DNA of 64,000 nt from Photobacterium halotolerans DSM 18316. Its GTDB lineage: Bacteria > Pseudomonadota > Gammaproteobacteria > Enterobacterales > Vibrionaceae. The position numbers and the translations under genes are program-made. The notes beneath the pieces were generated by a model. That model saw only the letters and a list, made by a program, of their open reading frames with translations, was not told the DNA's origin and ran no database searches. Where the stretch lies: the NCBI RefSeq assembly GCF_000425165.1, contig NZ_KE384321.1:6235-70234 (forward strand). Direction: 5' to 3'. Shown piece after piece: positions 1-8,582 of this stretch (position 1 is the stretch's first letter; each line of letters opens with the position of its first letter).

Positions 1-128
1 TTTCGGTGAATAGGAAAAAGAGACATTAATCTCTCTAACCCATCATCTGAACCTTCAACTTGATCTAACATATAACTCGTTGCACGACCACTTTCTTTTA
101 ACATGTAGTATTGACTATCATATTTCAT
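1..128 (-). CDS. Imm11-like immunity protein, cut by window edge
   Basis: Only the first 42 codons are inside the window; the gene runs off position 1. The visible N-terminus (MKYDSQYYMLKESG, then SYMLDQ and DGLERLMSL) aligns closely with the N-termini of the three full paralogues at 251-847, 1004-1612 and 1732-2358. It is therefore a further member of the same immunity-like array downstream of the type VI effector. I cannot tell whether it is full length or a truncated remnant. After codon 35 the sequence reads LFPIHRK where the paralogues read SIKHRVLGPG, so it may already be diverging or broken here. Confidence 0.6.
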   Translation of the reverse strand, partial: MKYDSQYYMLKESGRATSYMLDQVEGSDDGLERLMSLFPIHR

Positions 129-250
129 TTTCTTGCCATTATACGATTTGTCTTCAAATCGACTATCTCTCAACCTATTGACAATTCTGAATATTGAAAA
201 AACATATGGCCACCAGAAGCACTTTAGGCAGCCATTGTAGTAATAGTCTA

Positions 251-847
251 TTATTCAAAAGCCGAACCAATTGACCATTCATCTACCCGCTGAAAACTCA
301 AACCTGTGAGATTCGCCTCACGAAGTGCCTGCACAACTGTTTCATGAAACAGGAATTTTGGCTTCTCTTCCAATGTGAATACTAAACGTTTTTCTAGAGG
401 TATTTTATCTAGTACATTTTCATCTAATGATAATACTTCTAGAATAAAATCATCATCCACATAAGTTCCATCAATTTTTGATCTACCTTTATGAATTGCC
501 TGATAGTTATTCCATATATGCATATAGTAATGTTCTGACCAAGTTTTATTTCCGCTAACAATATTTGTTTGGTAAAAATCCACACCCGGCAAATTGAACC
601 CTTGCAACACCTGCATGAATTTTTCTGAAACTAATTGCTCTGCAGTCTCATGATAATCTGATGGTGTAAAAAAATCTGGATTTCCCTCAATAATTTCAAC
701 CACACCAGGACCAAGAACACGATGTTTAATTGAACGAATCGACATCAAATGCCTTAACCCCTGATCAGAAGTTCTTTTTTGTTCTAGCATGTAGCTGGAT
801 GAGTTACCACTTTCTCTTAAAAAGTAATAATCGCTATCATATTTCAT
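251..847 (-). CDS. Imm11-like immunity protein paralogue
   Basis: A 198-residue cytoplasmic-looking protein with no signal peptide or membrane segment. It shares the pattern MKYDxxYY, LGPG, LPGVDFYQTNI, HYYMHIWN, LVFTLEEKP, LFHE and WSIGSAFE with the 208-residue protein at 1732-2358, at high identity along the whole length. The layout (MKYY start, a central HxxxHxW segment, a C-terminal 'V.AL..A..TG..F' helix) resembles the Imm11/DUF1629 immunity family as I remember it. The start is supported by GGAAG upstream of the ATG. It lies in a same-strand array behind a PAAR effector, so neutralising a related nuclease toxin is the likely role; this is inference. Confidence 0.65.
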   Translation of the reverse strand: MKYDSDYYFLRESGNSSSYMLEQKRTSDQGLRHLMSIRSIKHRVLGPGVVEIIEGNPDFFTPSDYHETAEQLVSEKFMQVLQGFNLPGVDFYQTNIVSGNKTWSEHYYMHIWNNYQAIHKGRSKIDGTYVDDDFILEVLSLDENVLDKIPLEKRLVFTLEEKPKFLFHETVVQALREANLTGLSFQRVDEWSIGSAFE

Positions 848-1003
848 TATTTACGACTTCCGATGCGTTTGGATATGCTGGTCACTTGCTATGTCCCTTC
901 GATGAAATCAAACAGAAGTACTGTATCACTTAGTAAGCTTAAAATTCGTTTTCACTAAAATTCCGCCACTTCTTGTGGCGGAAAATGTACTCATAAAATA
1001 ATT

Positions 1004-1612
1004 TTAAATAAAAGCACTATTGGGGCCCCAATCCTGAACATTCAAGAACCCAACACCAGTTAACCCTGCTGCCTTTAATGCAACGACAACCGACTCATGA
1101 TATAGATAATGAGGCTTTTCGTTTAGTCTAAAGACAAGCCGTTCATTTAAAGGTACTTTGTCTAACACATCTTCATTTAAGCACATTTTTTCCAACTGAA
1201 AGCGATCATTTTCATACGTTCCATCATAAACAGAACGTTTTGGGTGCAAAGCTCGATGATTTTGCCAGACATGAAGTAGATAATGGCCATCCCAAGTCCG
1301 CCCCCTGTTTTCAATATATGTTGGATAGAAATCCACTCCGGGGAGCTGAAAGGACTCTAATACCTGTTTGAATTTATCTGAAACCAGACCAGAAGGTAAA
1401 ACTTCATGATAATCACAAGGGTTGAAATGCCCATCATCACCATAGGTAATATGTACATATCCTGGGCCGAGAACTTTGCGTTTTATTGAACGCATCACTA
1501 ACAAATCATCAAGACCTTCATCTGATTTCTCACTTTCAGATAACATATATGAACCAGATAAAGAATCACCCGTCAATAAATAATATTGACTATCATATTT
1601 ATTTTCGTACAT
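1004..1612 (-). CDS. Imm11-like immunity protein paralogue (diverged)
   Basis: About 202 residues from the ATG at 1612 (MYENKYDSQYYLL); an in-frame TTG at 1624 extends it by four codons, but GGGA seven bases before the ATG favours the shorter form. It has the same block order as its neighbours (LGPG, LVSDKF, LPGVDFYPT, HYLLHVW, LVFRLNEKP, LYHESVV, GVGFLNV) but is clearly more diverged than the copies at 251 and 1732. The divergence suggests protection against a different toxin variant. No catalytic motif is visible. It is cotranscribed in orientation with the effector, with about 120 bases to the next immunity gene. Confidence 0.65.
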   Translation of the reverse strand: MYENKYDSQYYLLTGDSLSGSYMLSESEKSDEGLDDLLVMRSIKRKVLGPGYVHITYGDDGHFNPCDYHEVLPSGLVSDKFKQVLESFQLPGVDFYPTYIENRGRTWDGHYLLHVWQNHRALHPKRSVYDGTYENDRFQLEKMCLNEDVLDKVPLNERLVFRLNEKPHYLYHESVVVALKAAGLTGVGFLNVQDWGPNSAFI

Positions 1613-1731
1613 GTAATTTCCCAATGAACAGACTCAGCCACAGCCCTCTGAGTCAAGGTTCATTAAATCCAGAAGTATCTATCATTAAAGCCCCACTGAA
1701 GGGGCCAATATCAATAACATATTTATATCAA

Positions 1732-2358
1732 TTACAAATCATCATAGGAATCATCATCGTCGTCTTCAAAGGCAGAACCGATAGACCAGCTATCTACACG
1801 ACGAAAGCCTAAACCACTGAGGTCAGCGGCTCTGAGGGCTGCAACGACAGATTCATGGAACAAAAAAACAGGTTTTTCTTCCAAGGTGAAAACAAGCCTT
1901 TTTTCTAAAGGGACTTGGTCAAGGACTTTTTCATCTAAGGACAGTTTCAACAGGGTAAATCTGTTCCTAACATAAGTTCCTAATATTTCACTTCGTTTTT
2001 TATCAATCGCTTTATGATGATTCCAGATATGCATGTAATAGTGTTCTGACCAAATTTTATCTCCATTGACGATATTTGTTTGATAAAAATCTACGCCTGG
2101 TAAGTTAAACGGTACCAGAACTTGTCTGAATTTTTCAGATACCAGCTGCTCTGCGGTTTCATGATAGTCACACGGTTGAAATTTGTCGCGATTTCCTTCT
2201 GTAATTTCAACGATTCCAGGTCCAAGGACATGACTTTTCAATGACCATAGAGACATTAAATGGTCTAACCCTTCATCAGAATTCTCCGCCATATCTAGCA
2301 TATAAACACTAGAGTCATAATTTTCTTCCAATATATAGTACTGGCGATCATATTTCAT
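1732..2358 (-). CDS. Imm11-like immunity protein paralogue
   Basis: A 208-residue paralogue, nearly collinear with the protein at 251-847 but with an acidic tail (EDDDDDSYDDL). It contains LGPGIVEITEG, LPGVDFYQTNIVNG, HYYMHIWNHHKAI and RLVFTLEEKPVFLFHE. The ATG is preceded by GGAAG and begins two bases after the stop of the 121-residue gene upstream (2361-2726), so the two are probably translated from one transcript. The function as an immunity protein follows from its position and from similarity to the gene next to the effector. An acidic tail is common in proteins that bind basic nuclease toxins, but here that is only suggestive. Confidence 0.65.
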   Translation of the reverse strand: MKYDRQYYILEENYDSSVYMLDMAENSDEGLDHLMSLWSLKSHVLGPGIVEITEGNRDKFQPCDYHETAEQLVSEKFRQVLVPFNLPGVDFYQTNIVNGDKIWSEHYYMHIWNHHKAIDKKRSEILGTYVRNRFTLLKLSLDEKVLDQVPLEKRLVFTLEEKPVFLFHESVVAALRAADLSGLGFRRVDSWSIGSAFEDDDDDSYDDL

Positions 2359-2360
2359 GA

Positions 2361-2726
2361 TTACAGCTTCCGGTGAATCCGAATATGTTGATCTGCATGC
2401 TGAATCTTATACGCCAAATCTGGATGAAAATATAATGCCTCATCATCATAAGCCAACCAAACTTGTTCTCCAGATTGAATGGCAGCCGCTACCCTATGCA
2501 ATGGCTTTGCCTGAACAAACTCGTATTCCCAATCCTCTTCATCGAAACGTACCATAGCCGGCAGGGTATCGATATTCTCAGTAATCTCTAATTCATCGCT
2601 TATGTAAACGCCAGGAAAAAGAGTGAAATCAAGGATAACTCTTGGCTCGTCTGAATAAAATTTTGTCTTTGCCACTTCCGCAAGTGGACCCTGTTGTTGA
2701 AAGCTTTGTTTGATCCAGTTTTCCAT
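2361..2726 (-). CDS. hypothetical protein within the immunity operon
   Basis: I do not recognise this 121-residue acidic protein. It has no signal peptide, membrane segment or cysteine-based motif. Its ATG overlaps the stop codon of the preceding Imm11-like gene by one base (TAATG), a strong sign of translational coupling. It sits between two immunity-type genes, which suggests either a second kind of immunity protein or an accessory to the effector. It is unlike the MKYD paralogues in sequence. The tight coupling and protein-like composition make it a real gene. Confidence 0.6.
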   Translation of the reverse strand: MENWIKQSFQQQGPLAEVAKTKFYSDEPRVILDFTLFPGVYISDELEITENIDTLPAMVRFDEEDWEYEFVQAKPLHRVAAAIQSGEQVWLAYDDEALYFHPDLAYKIQHADQHIRIHRKL

Positions 2727-3283
2727 TAGACGATCTCCACAGGGAAAGCAACAACACCGGTGATATTGTTTTCTTCAATGATATTTTTAACTTTCTCGTT
2801 GATAACAATTGAGCTACTAAATTCTTTGATTCTGAATATATCATGATTAATATCAACTTTATTTACTTTATTTGAGTCAAATACCATATCCATGATAAAG
2901 CCATATGTCTCAAAATAATCACTATAGCTACTAGCTTGTGATTTAACGACGTCTAATAGTGAATACGTCGGAAATACATTCATATGAAAATAATCGTGAT
3001 ATTGATTTCCATCAACATCTACAACAACAGGAATAAATTGAACACCCGAAATAAAATGCTTAATAAAAATATTGACTAAACGTTGATTTGGTATGAAGTC
3101 TATAGCTTTAAGCACATCAGACATATTACGCTGTCGATATACTTTCCTAACTTTTATTAAAGGGGCATCAGAATACATTTTAATTGACAAATCACTTTTA
3201 TCAAGAATATTCCTATGCTTGTTATCAAAAGCAAATGAAGCTTCGTCACTTATAAAGTCACTTTTTAATTGATAATATTTCAC
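2726..3283 (-). CDS. Imm11-family immunity protein next to the AHH effector
   Basis: 185 residues starting at a GTG directly after the effector's TAA stop (no spacer). The effector's last codons carry GGAGG five bases before the GTG, so translation is coupled. The protein has the MKYY start, a central DYFHMNVFP segment and a C-terminal 'EKVKNIIEENNITGVVAFPVE' type ending, broken here as VNEKV-like helix then TGVVAF, matching the Imm11/DUF1629 layout. As the first gene after the toxin it is the most likely cognate immunity protein. It is AT-rich compared with the N-terminal half of the effector gene, as is usual for swapped toxin-immunity ends. Confidence 0.75.
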   Translation of the reverse strand: MKYYQLKSDFISDEASFAFDNKHRNILDKSDLSIKMYSDAPLIKVRKVYRQRNMSDVLKAIDFIPNQRLVNIFIKHFISGVQFIPVVVDVDGNQYHDYFHMNVFPTYSLLDVVKSQASSYSDYFETYGFIMDMVFDSNKVNKVDINHDIFRIKEFSSSIVINEKVKNIIEENNITGVVAFPVEIV

Positions 3284-6200
3284 TTAGCCTCCAATTTTTG
3301 CCTTGTTATTTTTCGATAGTAATTTTTGATTTTTATCAAAATCTAAGAACTGATGCCTTGTGTGATTTTTACGATGTTCACACATTTCTACTTCTGTATT
3401 GGTTTTTTCTGATTCAAGTAACTGGTCGCGGCAGCCCGCATTACCTGGATGATAATCTTTACCGAACTTTTTAGGTAAACTAATTATCCCTTCATGCTTA
3501 AACTCATTAATCAGACTTAACATATCAACTGATATACGATTCATCCTTTCTCTTATAAGTTTTCTAGCACCTTGCATATCATTACAATATTTTGAAGATT
3601 GAATTTCATTTCCAAGTTCATCAAGCCTTCTAAACACCTCATCCGTATAAGGTGACGGATGACCACTATTATGCAACGGTACTCCAAGAGCACAAGCTAG
3701 CTCAGGAACTCTTGGCAGAACTGTAACATTATATTTCTCATTTATGTTATATCCAACTTGAGGTAATAATTCATATAAGAATTCACTATCTTCCATTTCA
3801 TTAATCGTAATAATATGGTGTGCGGCTAATACATTCGATGGATAGCTCGCATCATGCTCTGGACGGCGCCAATTACCATGCTCATCTTTATCTGCACTTC
3901 TTGCCCACCAATCATGTTCAATGGGTTTAATGCCTAAATATTTCCACGGTGAATGTTGCCGCTGCTCTTTATCAGAACCTTTTCCTGTGTATCCTCTGCG
4001 AGTAAAGCCATACTCCCTGTCAGTTTCTTTATACAACTTGCCTTTATAGCCATCGTGCTTGCAAAGATTCTTAGTTTTCTTTTTCGGCTTTTTACCTTTT
4101 TTCAGTACTTTCTTGCCACATAACGGACAAGGCTCTCCATTTCGGCGTTCAAGATGAGTTTCATTGTCTCTTTCATGCTGTTTTTTAGGGTGATAATTCA
4201 GCATTTTCTTATTGTTTTCGAAGATCTTCATCAGCACCTTGATCAAGCCTTCCATGCCCTTACCTGCGTTACGGGCTGTGACCACTCCCGTCATTGCTGC
4301 AGCAGCAATTGGTGCGCCAACTCCAGCACTAACAGCTCCCGCGACGGCTGTACTGCCTGCAACAGCTGCTATATCTATCCCTTTTTGGGTCATTTGAGAT
4401 ACAGTAAAACGAGCCAGCTCATCTGGTGGCATGGATTCCATGAAACGGCGTGGCAGGCTGGCAAGATATTGTCGTGTCTCTGGATCCGAGGCCAGTAGCA
4501 ATAAAACTTCCATCGCCATACTGGCTTGCTGCAAACCCAGCTTGGCACGATCAACATGCTTTAGTTTACGTTGAAGGATGTCAATTTCACCCTTGTAAAT
4601 GGCTTCCACGAGGACATCGATACCAATATCTGCCGCTTCCATCAGCTCGCCAAATTCGCCAAAATCTGGGATATATTCGGTAACGCCTGTGCTTACACCC
4701 AATCCTGCACTTTTCGCATAAGACCAGCTTTGCTCCAGGAAAGACAAGTCATCAAAGGCATCTTTGCGGCTTTCCATCTCAGCTAATTCGGCTTCAACAG
4801 AGGCCTTCACCAATGCAAACGTTTCAGGCGCAACGTCAACTGCCATTGCTGCCTGCCGGTGTGCTATCGGTTTAAAATCTTCAACCATATTATCGAGTGC
4901 TTCTGATAACTGATTTTTCAGCTCGGCTTGTTCCTTTTCTGCCTTTTTCGCTGCTTCTTTGTCACCAAACGTCACTTCTGCGCCAACTTGAGGTACGCCG
5001 TACAGCATCACACTGCCGTTCGCATCCAGCTTTCCTTCCTGTTTTTCGCCATTGGCGAACATGACAGAGTAAGGCACATAACCTGCTGGCGTTTGCTCAA
5101 TGTCATCGTAGGTCAGTCGAATCGCCAGCGGCGCTGGCAATGCGTTCAGCGAGTGCACCACATCGGTAATGCTGCCGCCCTGCGTGGTGCGCTGGTTATT
5201 GGTCGGCACCACCATGATGTTTTCGCCCTTGCTGCGGATGGTGGCGATTTTCTGTTTCAGGCCGTTCATCGCCGCTGAAATGTCATCAGGCAGGTTTTTA
5301 CGGACCGTTTTCACCGATTCCCGATGGGCTTTGATGTTGTTTGAGATATAGGTATATCCACGGGTATCTGAGTGAAAAAGGATCGTTTCCAGCCGGGCAT
5401 CCGTTTTTTCCAGAATGCTGCCGCATTCGCGACTGAGCAGGGTTGCCTTGGCGTCCCAGTCCAGGTTGTCCAGCCACTCACTCGGGTTGCCAGTGCCCAG
5501 ATGACGCATGGAAGCCAGCAGGTTGTTGCCGGATTCCTCTTTGTGATAATTGACGAACAGATCAAACAAGACGCCGTCTGCTTCCAGTATCGGCAGCATG
5601 GTGCTGATCAGACCGAGGATGTCCTGCTCCGACACAGGCTGCTGGTCAAAGAAGTTGATCAGTCGCGCTGCGATCTCTTCTGCCTGACCCGGTTTGGGGT
5701 TCAATGGCAGGTGGGTGCGAATCTCCACTTCCAGCATGTGGCGAAATTCAAGGCTGTCTGCCAGCGTTTCGCCCAAATAACCCCAGTGACGCTCTTGCAG
5801 ATCGCCTCTTGGGACCCAGAATGGCACGCACATATGCGATGCGCGGTCAAAAAACACCTCGTCATCAAGCGTGGCTTTTTCAGGATTGGCAGGGCGAGGA
5901 TAATTGATTTTATAAGGCGCTGGCGCTTCACCGTATTCAACGGTGCAGCCTTTGGTGGGCAAGCCATCAACGATGGCTTCACCTGCGTTGTTCAATGTGC
6001 CTTCTGCCAGAACAGCACCGGATTCATCTTTCAGTTTGAAAGGGGCATTGGCGAGCGGTTTACCGGACGTGTAACGACATTGAACACGCAGCGCATGGGT
6101 TTTATCTTCATCTGGCTGAACGGTCACCGACGGATTTTCACAACCAAAACACATAGTATTGCCTGCGTTCATGGTCATCATGTCGGTTTTACGAGCCACC

Positions 6201-6532
6201 CCGACACCTTCAATTTTCACTGTGGAAGATGCCGTGGTGAATTTGGCTTCCGCTTCGGTCGTACCGGACACAATGCCTTTTTTATCGCCGCCTGCATCGC
6301 CGGTGCTGCACGAAAACTGGCTGCTTTTCAGTGCAATGCTGTTACCACCATCGGCGGTGACTGTTGTGCTTCCATCGGCCAGATCGGCCGACTTGGCATT
6401 GTTTCCGTAAGGGATAGGAACAACGGGTGGCCCGACCGTTGTCATACATACATCAGGGACGGCAGCATTCGCTTCACCGCCAGACCCTTTATGAACAATA
6501 CTCAGACCATCAGCACTGATAGTGACTCCCAT
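3284..6532 (-). CDS. type VI secretion PAAR-like (DUF4150) effector with AHH nuclease domain
   Basis: A 1082-residue modular effector. Residues 1-140 form a DUF4150/PAAR-like spike-tip domain (GPPVVPIPYGN, NTMCFGCENPS). Two short beta domains of transthyretin-like type follow near 150-205 and 455-520 (PLANAPFKLKDE..GTLNNAGEA; PYSVMFANGE..GKLDANGSV). A charged helical part (about 525-600) leads to a hydrophobic Ala/Gly-rich segment near 720-752 that may insert in the target membrane. A CPLCG zinc-ribbon-like motif lies near 802. The C-terminus holds AAHHIITI (about 902) and LHNSGHPSPY (about 954), the signature of the AHH nucleases of the HNH/EndoVII fold. It is presumably delivered with VgrG; no VgrG is in the window. 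GGAAAG precedes the ATG. Confidence 0.85.
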   Translation of the reverse strand: MGVTISADGLSIVHKGSGGEANAAVPDVCMTTVGPPVVPIPYGNNAKSADLADGSTTVTADGGNSIALKSSQFSCSTGDAGGDKKGIVSGTTEAEAKFTTASSTVKIEGVGVARKTDMMTMNAGNTMCFGCENPSVTVQPDEDKTHALRVQCRYTSGKPLANAPFKLKDESGAVLAEGTLNNAGEAIVDGLPTKGCTVEYGEAPAPYKINYPRPANPEKATLDDEVFFDRASHMCVPFWVPRGDLQERHWGYLGETLADSLEFRHMLEVEIRTHLPLNPKPGQAEEIAARLINFFDQQPVSEQDILGLISTMLPILEADGVLFDLFVNYHKEESGNNLLASMRHLGTGNPSEWLDNLDWDAKATLLSRECGSILEKTDARLETILFHSDTRGYTYISNNIKAHRESVKTVRKNLPDDISAAMNGLKQKIATIRSKGENIMVVPTNNQRTTQGGSITDVVHSLNALPAPLAIRLTYDDIEQTPAGYVPYSVMFANGEKQEGKLDANGSVMLYGVPQVGAEVTFGDKEAAKKAEKEQAELKNQLSEALDNMVEDFKPIAHRQAAMAVDVAPETFALVKASVEAELAEMESRKDAFDDLSFLEQSWSYAKSAGLGVSTGVTEYIPDFGEFGELMEAADIGIDVLVEAIYKGEIDILQRKLKHVDRAKLGLQQASMAMEVLLLLASDPETRQYLASLPRRFMESMPPDELARFTVSQMTQKGIDIAAVAGSTAVAGAVSAGVGAPIAAAAMTGVVTARNAGKGMEGLIKVLMKIFENNKKMLNYHPKKQHERDNETHLERRNGEPCPLCGKKVLKKGKKPKKKTKNLCKHDGYKGKLYKETDREYGFTRRGYTGKGSDKEQRQHSPWKYLGIKPIEHDWWARSADKDEHGNWRRPEHDASYPSNVLAAHHIITINEMEDSEFLYELLPQVGYNINEKYNVTVLPRVPELACALGVPLHNSGHPSPYTDEVFRRLDELGNEIQSSKYCNDMQGARKLIRERMNRISVDMLSLINEFKHEGIISLPKKFGKDYHPGNAGCRDQLLESEKTNTEVEMCEHRKNHTRHQFLDFDKNQKLLSKNNKAKIGG

Positions 6533-6752
6533 GACGCTTTCCTCGCAACACAGACTAATTAATAGCCATTATTCTACCAGATGCCCATCACTCTATCCCA
6601 TTGATAAAAAATAGGAAATACTAGTCAATATGACTTTTTACCCAGTCAATCTGACAGTTGTTCAATTCTTGTGAGGAATATCAAGATAACAACTAAAAAG
6701 TCTGGATTTGCCTCGCAACACGACTATACACAGTGAAAATAGAAGACGGTCA

Positions 6753-7349
6753 TCAGTCTGCCTGTATCTGATAAATCATGGTCGTTGAGCCAGAAAAGCC
6801 AACAAGCCATTTCAGATAAGGAAAACGATCGGTTCTGACCGGAAGGAAACCTTTTTCGTCATACAGTTTTCTGGCTCTTGGGTTACTGTCGATAACGTCG
6901 AGCCGCACTTTCTGATACTGATTTTCACTGGCATACGCAATAATGTGCGATAGCAGTTTCGAACCGAGCCCCAGGCCACGACAAGCAGGATCCACCACGA
7001 TGCCGTCCATGATCAGCTCTTTGGGATCAGGCTTGCGTTCAAACAAATTCAGGACAACCGCTGCCCAGGTTCCGCGCCAGACGCCCAGTACTCGCCATAA
7101 CCGTCTTAAGGTTATCCCGCCCGTCAGTGATCCCTGCGCTGTCTGATACCCGGCAATCCCCACGATGTTTCCATTCGCTATTACCACAAAAGAAAAATCC
7201 GGATTAAAGGATTCAGCCAGTAAATGAATCCGCTGCGCTTTGCTGGGAATCGCGGCTTTAAACTTATGTCCAAACGCATTTTCATACAGTGAGGCAACGG
7301 CTAAAGCATGGGACGCATGCCAGCCTTGCTGAATCATTGAATAGTCCAT
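6753..7349 (-). CDS. GNAT-family N-acetyltransferase
   Basis: 198 residues. The start is placed at 7349 (MDYSMIQQGW) because AGAGG lies seven bases upstream; the frame stays open to 7430 without a better site. The acetyl-CoA motif A is visible as VDPACRGLGLGSKLL, followed by VRLDVIDSNPRARKLYDEKGF, the usual motif B. The substrate cannot be read from the sequence. It stands alone on the minus strand between the type VI effector and an ACT-domain gene. Confidence 0.8.
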   Translation of the reverse strand: MDYSMIQQGWHASHALAVASLYENAFGHKFKAAIPSKAQRIHLLAESFNPDFSFVVIANGNIVGIAGYQTAQGSLTGGITLRRLWRVLGVWRGTWAAVVLNLFERKPDPKELIMDGIVVDPACRGLGLGSKLLSHIIAYASENQYQKVRLDVIDSNPRARKLYDEKGFLPVRTDRFPYLKWLVGFSGSTTMIYQIQAD

Positions 7350-7657
7350 GGAAAAACCTCTGAGCAGCCTTTTTGCAGGAAATAATAACCCGGGCAGCAT
7401 TGACTTTAATCGACAAAACATCGTCATCAAAACGAGATAACGCTATGCGTGCGCCAAGCCACACAATACGCAATCAGATGTCTATATTAGGGTACAGGAT
7501 CACATATCCTGCAAAGTCATTGCCCCCCCAGTGACGCCGCCTGGTTATGCCTTAGATAATCAATATCCGCCAGATAAGCTGCGTGGTGATTCGGGACAGG
7601 CATGAAACCCCTGTTGGTGCAGATAACGTAACAAGCGGTGAACCGTCGCAGACCAAA
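7350..7657. other. intergenic, no gene seen
   Basis: About 300 bases between the acetyltransferase and the ACT-domain gene. An imperfect dyad CAGGAT-N5-ATCCTG near 7497 is the only structure noticed. No protein-like frame or RNA gene was recognised. Confidence 0.4.
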
Positions 7658-8056
7658 TTATTGATTGGTCAGATCAGTCAGCACCTGCAAAGCCAGGTCT
7701 GCTTTGTCCGCCGGTACAAAGACGTGATCGTGATAATACGCGGCAATCACATTGGCGCTGATGCCATGCTTTGCCAACGCAGTAGACACCGCCGCCGTCA
7801 GCCCAACGGCTTCGAGGCTGGAATGTACCGTCAGTGTGATACAGCGAAAGGTCGATTCATACTTCATGGCACCCTTTTCAGCCGCCTGAGCCGTGACCAC
7901 CAGCGTTAACCCTTCCTGCTCCTGAAATGTCGCCAGAGGCGCATACTGAAGATACTCGGTAATATCCCCGTTGACCGTACAAAATACATATTCTTCTTCC
8001 CGCGTTACCGGCGACATGGTTTGCAGCAGCCGTTTTAAATCCATGATTCCTGACAT
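7658..8056 (-). CDS. ACT-domain protein (COG3602 type)
   Basis: 132 residues from the ATG at 8056, chosen because GGGAGGAAAT directly precedes it; an earlier in-frame start lacks such a site. The N-terminal half (DLKRLLQTMSPVTREEEYVF) and the C-terminal ACT fold (CITLTVHSSLEAVGLTAAVS, AYYHDHVFVPADKADLAL) match the small two-part ACT proteins of COG3602. These are thought to bind amino acids or similar ligands, but no reaction is established. No neighbour gives a pathway clue. Confidence 0.75.
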   Translation of the reverse strand: MSGIMDLKRLLQTMSPVTREEEYVFCTVNGDITEYLQYAPLATFQEQEGLTLVVTAQAAEKGAMKYESTFRCITLTVHSSLEAVGLTAAVSTALAKHGISANVIAAYYHDHVFVPADKADLALQVLTDLTNQ

Positions 8057-8096
8057 ATTTCCTCCCAGCCCTGTCATCATGCTCTGTGATCAATAG

Positions 8097-8582
8097 TTAC
8101 GTAAGCTGTTTGTACATCACGTAGCAATCGACCAAGCCTTTATTTTTGTGCCGGTAGGCGCCCGGTAAGGTGCCGACTATCTCAAAACCCAGCTTCTGCC
8201 AGAGTTTCACGGCAACCTCATTGGTCGATACCACTGAATTAAACTGCATTGCGCTGAACCCCAGCTCAAGCGCCACTTGTTGTGAATGCTCGCACATGGC
8301 ACGCGCAACGCCTTTGCCCCGCGCTGCCGGCGTTACCATATAGCCGCAATTACAAACATGGTTTCCCGGCCCCATGGCATTGGCTTTGAGATAATAAGAG
8401 CCCAGCACTGTGCCGTCTTGCACGCATACAAATGTCTTTAGCGGCAACTCGCCCCACAAGGTAAAAGCTTGCTCACGACTCATCTCCGGATCAAAGGCGT
8501 AGGTTTCCTGCGCCTGAATAATGCGCCTGAAATCTGGCCAGAATTGTTCGAAATCGGCGGCATCCATTTCACGTATCAGCAT
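8097..8582 (-). CDS. GNAT-family N-acetyltransferase
   Basis: 161 residues with a full GNAT fold: MLIREMDAADFEQFW at the start, motif A as VTPAARGKGVARAMCEHS, and motif B NEVAVKLWQKLGFEIVGTLPGAYRH. This ending is typical of the phosphinothricin/RimL-like groups with small substrates. GGGAAC precedes the ATG. It lies just upstream of the ACT-domain gene on the same strand (40 bases apart), so the two may share a transcript. Confidence 0.8.
   Translation of the reverse strand: MLIREMDAADFEQFWPDFRRIIQAQETYAFDPEMSREQAFTLWGELPLKTFVCVQDGTVLGSYYLKANAMGPGNHVCNCGYMVTPAARGKGVARAMCEHSQQVALELGFSAMQFNSVVSTNEVAVKLWQKLGFEIVGTLPGAYRHKNKGLVDCYVMYKQLT

Noticed and set aside
730-933. A 67-codon plus-strand frame near the immunity genes
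   Set aside because: It overlaps the opposite-strand immunity gene start and shows no protein character.
5372-6562. A 396-codon open frame on the plus strand
   Set aside because: It lies wholly opposite the PAAR-like effector gene, whose translation has clear domains. The antisense protein has odd composition and no family features.
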